A stretch of DNA of 64,000 nt from Blastocystis hominis (lineage: Eukaryota; Sar; Bigyra; Opalinata; Blastocystidae). Numbering within the stretch: position 1 is the stretch's first letter; every line of letters begins with the position of its first letter. The notes under the pieces were generated by a model. The model worked only from the letters and a program-made list of their open reading frames with translations, made no database searches and was not told the origin of the DNA. The position numbers and the translations under genes were made by a program. Shown here piece by piece: positions 57,668 through 64,000 of this stretch. Location: NCBI RefSeq assembly GCF_000151665.1, contig NW_013171820.1:342444-406443 (forward strand). The letters are read 5' to 3'.

Positions 57668-60600
57668 ATGCAGTTCGATATTGCCTTCGATGATGCCGAT
57701 ACCAAGCCGAAGAGGAAAATGCCCTCCCGGTTTGCGGCGAGAATGAGAAAGCCTGAATCGGAGGGGAGTAGCAATGCGGAACAGGCCGCTGCCTCTTCGC
57801 AGCCAAACGATTCAAAACCTGCAAATACAGCGTACCCGCACAAGATCGATTTAAATTGTAGCGAATCGAAGCACATTCGAAAAGTCGCGCAACCTCTGTG
57901 CACAGACAGTTCTACGGCATATACGAAAGACAGCTGTGTGTCGGCCGTTGTGATTTGACAACTATTCAACTCCTAGTTGGAATCCGCGATCCCTGATTTT
58001 ACCAAATATAAAGAAACGATCGATACAAATCCAAAATGGCAGGAAAAGGTGGAAGCTCTGCAGCAAATTGAGAACGCGATCAAATCGCGTCCCGATTCGT
58101 TTTCCACCATCCAAGAAGCCGTTATTCAATTCACACTTCTTGTTTCTAAAGATTACAAAGTTGCCAACATTAATCTTCTCAAAGCATCCTACTCCATCGC
58201 TCGCACTGTAATTCAACTCTGCGGCGCAGGTCCTCGCGCTTGCAAGCCCGTGATCGAGTTTTGCGTGAGCAAGCTGCATGACAAGAAAATCGGTTCCGAT
58301 TTGAGCGAATTGCTGAGTTGCATCGCCGAACGAATCGGACCGAACTCTGTTTTTGATACCGTTGTTTGCAGTCAAACACTCGTTACACTTAGATTCGGTC
58401 CGTCATGGAATCCAGCAAGATTTCCCTCCAACAAAACGCCGTTTTGCTCTTTCTCGATTCCCTTCTAAACGAATTCGGCGCGCAAAACCTCGACGTCAAA
58501 CCCATTCTCCACTACGCCCTCGGCCCTCTCGTTTCTCCTTTTCCCCGTTTCCACGCTTAGGGTCTGGGCAGCAGCAAGCCCGAGGTCAAAAACAGCGCCA
58601 TCCAGCTGGTCTGCAGCTTTTCCCGCCACCTCGGCGCGGTCGTCCAATCAATCGTCGAGCAGAGCGAAATCAACGAGCTCCTCAAGAAAAAAGTCATCGA
58701 GGCGCTCCAAAGCGCGCCCTTCGACCCCTCCCTCGCCGCCAATTACCCCTCTCCCGCGGGGAAGCCCGTTTCCTCGGGAGAGCGAGGGAAAGAGGAGAGT
58801 CCCGCGGTGAATCTGAGCGATTTGGTGGAGGCGTTCGACGCTTCGAGCGAGGTGGACGAGAGAAAATGGGCTGAGTTGTAGCTGCAGCCGCTGCTGGCGT
58901 CGATGTCGGTGATGGAGGGAAAAGAGAGCTGGAAGGTGCGTCAGAGCGCGATCGAAGCGGTGACGACGCTGATGACGAAGCATCCGGTGGTGGTGGCGAA
59001 TCGCGCGGTGGGATCGGCGATGACCATCTTGAAGGATCGGCTCTCCGAGTCGAACTTGAATCTTCGCGCGCGGGTTTTGGTCTGCATTGGCGCCATCGCG
59101 AAGTCGGTCGGCCGCGACGTGACGCAGTGGAACGCGTTATTGTTCCCGGAACTCATGAAATTGTGTTCCGAAACGAAGCAAAACGTGCTGGACGCTTTGT
59201 ATCCTCGCTTCTCTCCTCGCTTCTCACCCTCAGATTCTCCACTTTATCGTTATGGGTCGACCATCCGCCCGCCACCGCGCAGATCTTCAACTCCATTCTC
59301 CCCTTTCTCCCGCAAGGCTTCAAAGCCGTCAAGGGCCGCCTCGCCCTGCTCCGCTGGCTCAACCAATACAAAGATTGCATCGAGGCCAAGCAGGCGTCCT
59401 GCCTCGTCCGCTCCGTCATGGACTGCCTCACTGATCGGGTTTCTACCGTTCGAATCGAGGCCACCAAGACCGTCGAAGTCCTCGCCAGGCTCTGTCCTCC
59501 CGACGATTTCGAGCGCGCCATGAAGGACCGGCCCTCTCCCGACGTCCAGACGCTCCGCGCCACGCTCGACGCCTTCCTCGGAACGCGTGCGCACCAATCC
59601 GCCGCCCCCGCCGCCGAAACGCCCCCCGCGGGGAAGCTGTCGGAGCTGGAGCAGCGGAAGAAGTCGCTGGCGCTGCGGCCCGGCGTGCGGCTGCTTTCGA
59701 AGCCGAAGGCGGGCGAAGGACTGAAAGCGCGGTACAGCAACGCGAAGTCGTCGATTCCGAAGCCGATGCCGCGGTTTTCGGCGCATCGGCGCAGCGTGGA
59801 ATCGTCGTTTTTGAACCCGCCGTCGGAGCGATCGTCGATTTTGAGCCTGTCGAACGCGTCGATTTTCTTGTCGTATCCGGTAGTCCCGCGGGGATGGGTC
59901 GATCGTAGCACCAATCGAAGCTGGAGAGGGAGGAAACGCACGGGAAGTGGGACGTGAATCGGCTGGATTTGCGGCAATTGCGGGAAGAATGCAGCGATGT
60001 GATCGCGGTTTCGTGGGTAGGGAAAATGTACTCGGAGCTGGACGCGCCGACACAAGCGATTTTGCATGTGTTGGACGACTTGGTAATCACGGATATCCGC
60101 ACAGTGATCGCGAATTTGGATATTGTGCTGAAAGAAGGATGCGTGACGCTGCTGCTGCACTCGAATCCGGACACGATCGAGCTGTTGCTGAAGTTTTTCG
60201 ATGATTTGCTGACCGAGTTGATTAGTGATAAGTTGTGTTGCCTGTTTGTTTTGAGGGTAGTTACGTTCTCACCGATTTGGAGCTCTCGATTCTCCTCTCC
60301 ACCTTCATCTCGAAGAGCGGAGACGCCAATTCGAAGATCCGAATCGCGGTGAAGGGCTTCTACCAATCGATCGTCGCCTGCGCCGATCGTTCCAAAGCAC
60401 GCTATTCCTTACACTTTCATTACTTACTAGATGATGCAGGTCCTCCTGCTCTCTCTCAACGAGCCCAACGCGCTCATTCGACAAACCACCCTCATCTTCT
60501 TCCGCGAAATGATTCCTTACCAGGAAGTCAAGCAGGTTCTCCGCGAAAACATCACCGTGATCGTGCGAGAAGTCCACGATTTCCCGCGGAAATCACGCCT

Positions 60601-62140
60601 AGATGGACGATAGCGATAAGGAATGTGCGCAGCACGCGCGCCAGCTCTGCAAAGAAGCCTTGCAGGAAGGCGCTTTTTCGGCCAAAGATTTGCAGACACT
60701 TTCCAGCAGCATGTCTCCCGCTTCCCGCGATTATGTGAAGGAGATTACCCGCGGGGAGGATCGGTTTCTGTCGTCCCCTCTGATTTCTTCCGCTTCTCCT
60801 CCAGTTTCCACGGTTTCTCCGATTTCAGGAGGGATGGGCGTTTCGCGCGGGCTGCGAGGTTCGAGAACCGCGGGAATGGACGAAATGGGATCGAAATCGA
60901 TGGCGGAAGCCGCGTCCTCGCTGCGGAACCCTCCGAATTCGAATGGAATTCCATCGGTGTTTCCCGTCGAAGTGGATGAGAGCGATTTGTTCCTTCCTTC
61001 GGATTCGGTTGCTTCGCTGTCGCCGCTGCAGTCGATTCATTTCGACGGCGATCCGTCGCTTTTCAGCGTGGTGGAGCCGATTCTGACGCTTCTTCGCCTG
61101 CTGGAGCAGTTCGAAAACGATTCCATTCTCTCCGATTGGTTCGACGAGGAGTTACGCGACGTCCTCAAGGCGTTTCATCAATTGGTGCTGCTCTTCGACG
61201 CCGTTGATTCCCCTCTCTTTCTTGAATTCCAGAAAAACCCCGAATTTTCGTCCCTGTTATCGAGCTTCGATGGAATTCTCTCGCTGCTTCTGCGCATTTT
61301 GGAGCAGGAGCTGCGTCGCATCGAGCAATCCGAGCCTTCCAATGACGCTCTCTTCTCCTCCCTCATCCAGCTGCTGCTCTTCTTCTTCTACTCCACGGAG
61401 GACCATCCCGGGATTCTGCAGTGCACCGCCGTGTCGCAGCTCGCGCTCTCGCAGTTCCTCGATCTTCTGATTCTCGCGGTGAAAGTCGATTCGCAGCCGG
61501 AGCGCAGCCAGCGCTATCAGCAGCTTCTGAGCTGGTTTTTGGCTTTTTGGAGGAGGTGTAAGGAATAGTGTTTGCGAGGCGCCGAGTATGACGCAGCTGC
61601 TGGAGATTTGTGTTCTGAAGATTCGCGAGCTCGGAACTGAGAGTCGGGATGACATCGCGGCGTCGTTAATCGCGGGGATGCTGCGGAAAATGTCGAAGAA
61701 TGTGACGCAGGGGATCGCGACCGGCGATTTGGCGCGGTGTAGGAGAGAAGGGAGGATGGGATGTAGTGAATGAACTGTTGCAGAGTTTGTCGTCGCCGTA
61801 TCCTGTTCTGGCGATCGAAATTGTGGAATTACGGAAATGTGTGGCCGAAATGATTGAGAGCATCACAAATCGACGTGTGAGTGTGGCACAGCCGACATCC
61901 CTACAGAAATTAGATGAAGAAGTGATGGTAAAGGGAATGAATAAGGAATAGACGAGCCAAAACGAGCTGCAACTGCAATTAAAGAGAAAGGGAGTTTTTG
62001 ATAATCTGCGAAGACTGGAAGCCGAAGGAAAGTTAAAGCGAACTCAGGAAAGGAAAGAACGGACCGAGAAAAGCATGGAGGAAATAGAGCGAAGAATGAA
62101 GAAGATTCAGGAGCTGCGTTCTAAACCGGGCTCGACATAA
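57668..62140 (+). CDS. XMAP215/Dis1-family TOG-domain microtubule polymerase
   Basis: About 14 exons with introns mostly 28-35 nt; about 1,340 residues. HEAT/TOG-like arrays run through most of the protein: KWQEKVEALQQIENAIKSRP, SWKVRQSAIEAVTTLMTKHP, GRLALLRWLNQYKDCIEAKQ, VSTVRIEATKTVEVLARLC and ANSKIRIAVKGFYQSIVAC. A Ser/Lys/Arg-rich basic linker (KPKAGEGLKARYSNAKSSIP) sits between TOG blocks. A TOG4/5-like region begins HGKWDVNRLDLRQLREE, as the KWNF-type region of XMAP215. The C-terminus is a Lys/Glu-rich coiled coil. These proteins bind tubulin and speed microtubule growth at kinetochores and centrosomes. Introns at 59880-59908 and 60572-60602 carry the CCCGCGG core, and the one at 60397-60430 appears to be GC-AG. 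TAA is at 62138-62140. Confidence 0.82.
59880..59908 (+). other. 29-nt introner-like intron in the TOG gene
   Basis: Begins GTAGTCCCGCGGGGATGGGT and ends GATCGTAG, phase 0, between SIFLSYP and HQSKLERE. Confidence 0.85.
60397..60430 (+). other. Putative GC-AG intron in the TOG gene
   Basis: 34-nt segment GCACGC...ACTAG between ACADRSK and MMQVLLLSL. Removal keeps phase 0 and removes an in-frame break. No GT donor fits the required phase. Confidence 0.5.
60572..60602 (+). other. 31-nt intron with TTTCCCGCGGAAA palindrome in the TOG gene
   Basis: Between ITVIVRE and MDDSDKECA, phase 0. The core TTTCCCGCGGAAA is a perfect inverted repeat except for its central base. Confidence 0.75.
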
Positions 62141-62279
62141 AATTCCTTTTTGTTTTAAACGGGATGATGAGAAATCAATTTGAAAAAACTGAGACAAAGG
62201 AAATTATGCCAAATTATTGCAATTCCAGATTTGTGTCAAATTTTCGTTGAATTGGTTTGAACTAATTCTTGACTGTACA

Positions 62280-63715
62280 ATGCAAAGGACATTGCAACAA
62301 TTGGCTGGAGCCGCGCTAGACTCTCTTGGTTTAAGTAAAATAGAGGATGCGCAGCTTTTGGCTCATCTCCACACTCTCGATTCTATGGAAGTATCTCTCA
62401 GGTGATTCGTGCTGTTTCGGAGATCAGGTCTAGAGATATTGAAAAGGTATCTAGCGAAGTGTTCTCTGCTTTTGAAAGCATGCAGACTTCCATGTCAAAC
62501 GTCATTTCCTCGTCCACAGAGCTGGTGAACGCCTATGACAAGGATCCAACGATGAAGTCGACGCTATCTTGCTACAAGAATATGTACATGTTCAGCACAT
62601 CGAAATTAGAGAAGGAACTCGTAGCATCTGCCGTAATGGATCTAATCTCAAGAGATCCCGAATCGAGGAGAACATCTTCGCGAAAGTGGAAATCCGGCGC
62701 GAAGTCCTGTCCTCCATCCGCAAGCGGATCGAGGACTGCAATCAGCTCAACGCGCACTACACCAACGTCTCTCACAACCTCGACTCGATCCGTTCCGACC
62801 CTGCGAACCTCGAACAACTCACCCCCACCGAGCTCTCCGACGTAGTTTCCACGTTTCCCCATTCATCGCAGCTCGAATCGGAGTGCGCCCAGCTGCAGTC
62901 GCAAGTGCTCGAGCAGAAGGAGCAGCTGGCGAACGACATCTCGAGCTACGTGACCAACACGCGGCAGTTTCTCTGCGAATGTTATCACTACGTTTTTTGG
63001 AATTCCATTTTTCTGACCTGCAGCTCGGATCGCTCGATTCGCTTCTCCTCACCAGTTTCCACACCTCGCTCACCGAGAACCGCGGGGATGACGCCTTCCC
63101 GCCGATCCCCGAAACGGCCGCCACGCAGGTGGTTCCATTGCAGATAACCGCGGGATTGTCGACGATTCATTACTTCAATATGAAGGTATTCCCGCGGGGA
63201 TGGGTTGAGGGTAGAGCGGAGCGCGCGTGTGGTGGGAAATAACCGTGGAAGGCGGGGAAATTGGATTCGGTGTGCTGTTCAAACGGCTCGAAAAACGCCC
63301 CAAAACCTCCATAGATGAAACGCTCCGACCCGAAGTGGAGGCCGAGGTGGAAGCCGAAGAGGAAGCCGAGGTGGAAGTGAAGACAGAGAAAGCAACGGAG
63401 TCGAAGGAAGAAGCAGCGGAGACACATGATGCACATGATGCACATGATGTGAAGGAGTCCACGGAATCGAAGGAATCGAAGGAATCGAGCGAAGCTACGG
63501 AAATAAGGGTGAAGGAGGGCGAGCCATCGCGGGTGGTGGAGAAGCCGGTGATCGAGACGGTGGTTGCGATTCGGCGCGTGGACCCTTCGAAGGAAGATAT
63601 TCGGGGGTATTTTGAGTGCAAGGAGGAGGGATGCTTGGAGTTCGGATTTGATAACAGTTTTTCGTATTTTCGGACCAAAATCGTCGAGTTGAATCTTTCT
63701 GTGATGGATGTGTAA
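62280..63715 (+). CDS. Coiled-coil protein with a C-terminal GOLD domain
   Basis: Six exons with introns of 32, 32, 30, 32 and 29 nt; about 425 residues. The N-terminal 200 residues are helical (IEDAQLLAHLHTLDSMEVSL, SRIEENIFAKVEIRREVLSS, QLESECAQLQSQVLEQKEQL). The C-terminus resembles GOLD domains such as that of ACBD3/GCP60 or FYCO1: ARVWWEITVEGGEIGFGVLF, then after an acidic Glu/Lys insertion with HDAHDAHD repeats, VIETVVAIRRVDPSKED, LEFGFDNSFSYFRTKIVEL. GOLD domains mediate protein interactions in Golgi and vesicle traffic, so an adaptor role is inferred. The last intron (63186-63214) is one of the near-identical palindromic introns. TAA is at 63713-63715; TGTTTGTC lies at 63740. Confidence 0.75.
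63186..63214 (+). other. 29-nt introner-like intron in the GOLD gene
   Basis: Begins GTATTCCCGCGGGGATGGGT and ends GAGGGTAG, phase 0, between HYFNMK and SGARVWW. Nearly the same as the introns at 57238 and 59880. Confidence 0.85.
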
Positions 63716-63739
63716 AAGCCATGTTTTTTGGAATTCCGA

Positions 63740-63747
63740 TGTTTGTC
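63740..63747 (+). terminator. TGTTTGTC element after the GOLD gene
   Basis: One mismatch to TGTTTGTT, 25 nt after the stop and 23 nt before the next ATG. Confidence 0.55.
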
Positions 63748-63769
63748 GCAACAATGCAAATCGAACAAA

Positions 63770-64000
63770 ATGAGTTCTGCTGGAGAAGGGAGCGAGCGGG
63801 GAGGAGAGAAAACGCCGAACCCGATCGATTATGAACAGGAAGTGAGAAACTTCCGACAGGAACAGGGGTTGGCCAGGGAGGTGCAGGAGAAGTACAAACG
63901 AGAGGCTTTGCGGAAATGTAACGATCTGCATCGAGTTCTGTTGGATTGCTACGAGAAGAAGTATTTTTGCGGAAAAGAGGAGAAAGAGTTTTGGGATTGT
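63770..64000 (+). CDS. Twin CX9C (CHCH) protein, probably in the mitochondrial intermembrane space (partial)
   Basis: Open from ATG 63770 to the window edge, 77 codons, truncated. A charged N-terminus (MSSAGEGSERGGEKTPN) is followed by helices holding two exact CX9C motifs: CNDLHRVLLDC and CGKEEKEFWDC. Twin CX9C proteins are oxidised by the MIA40 pathway and act in respiratory complex assembly or membrane organisation. Which member this is cannot be decided from the fragment. It follows the GOLD gene by 54 nt on the same strand. Confidence 0.7.
   Translation, partial: MSSAGEGSERGGEKTPNPIDYEQEVRNFRQEQGLAREVQEKYKREALRKCNDLHRVLLDCYEKKYFCGKEEKEFWDC

Overview
The window is nuclear DNA of a microbial eukaryote, most likely Blastocystis or a close opalinate stramenopile. 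That assignment is an inference from three things visible here. First, almost every reconstructable intron is 28-35 nt long, starts with GT and ends with TAG or CAG, and removing it restores a conserved reading frame. Second, the octamer TGTTTGTT lies just after most gene ends. Third, several genes have no encoded stop where the conserved protein ends: an in-frame T or TG sits 3-4 nt before the octamer, so poly(A) addition would complete a TAA or TGA. These traits are reported for Blastocystis. A complex I subunit (NDUFA9 type) and the start of a twin CX9C protein fit a mitochondrion-related organelle that keeps part of complex I.

Layout. 0-3.3 kb: a C-terminal gene remnant, a TTC33-like TPR gene, and two tandem Pr6Pr/AIG1-like membrane protein genes whose first copy converges on the TPR gene. 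4.4-9.7 kb: a MORN/LRR gene and a large macroglobulin-like gene. 10.7-18.1 kb: SSUH2-like, inositol polyphosphate multikinase and TAF1. 19.5-36.5 kb: an AT-rich stretch with a MORN membrane protein, NDUFA9, two MORN-LRR genes made of repeated exons, a MORN pseudogene, and a RecQ-type helicase gene that lacks a core motif. 38.6-64 kb: a GC-richer, gene-dense block with a bubblegum-type acyl-CoA synthetase, a VPS9 Rab5 exchange factor, RAD50, KRR1 and cytosolic HSP90 (divergent pair), a HAT-repeat protein, a WD40 protein, an XMAP215/Dis1 TOG protein, a GOLD-domain protein, and the twin CX9C gene start.

Two gene classes coexist. The housekeeping genes are moderately to strongly GC-rich, intron-dense and packed as close as 17 nt apart. 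The MORN/LRR and Pr6Pr families lie in AT-rich DNA, are duplicated in tandem, and show pseudogenes and local duplications. In the GC-rich block several introns in unrelated genes share an almost identical core around the palindrome CCCGCGGG, as expected for an intron sequence that has spread (introner-like). No rRNA, tRNA, CRISPR array or transposase gene was recognised. All exon structures are reconstructions by eye from frame restoration and family similarity.
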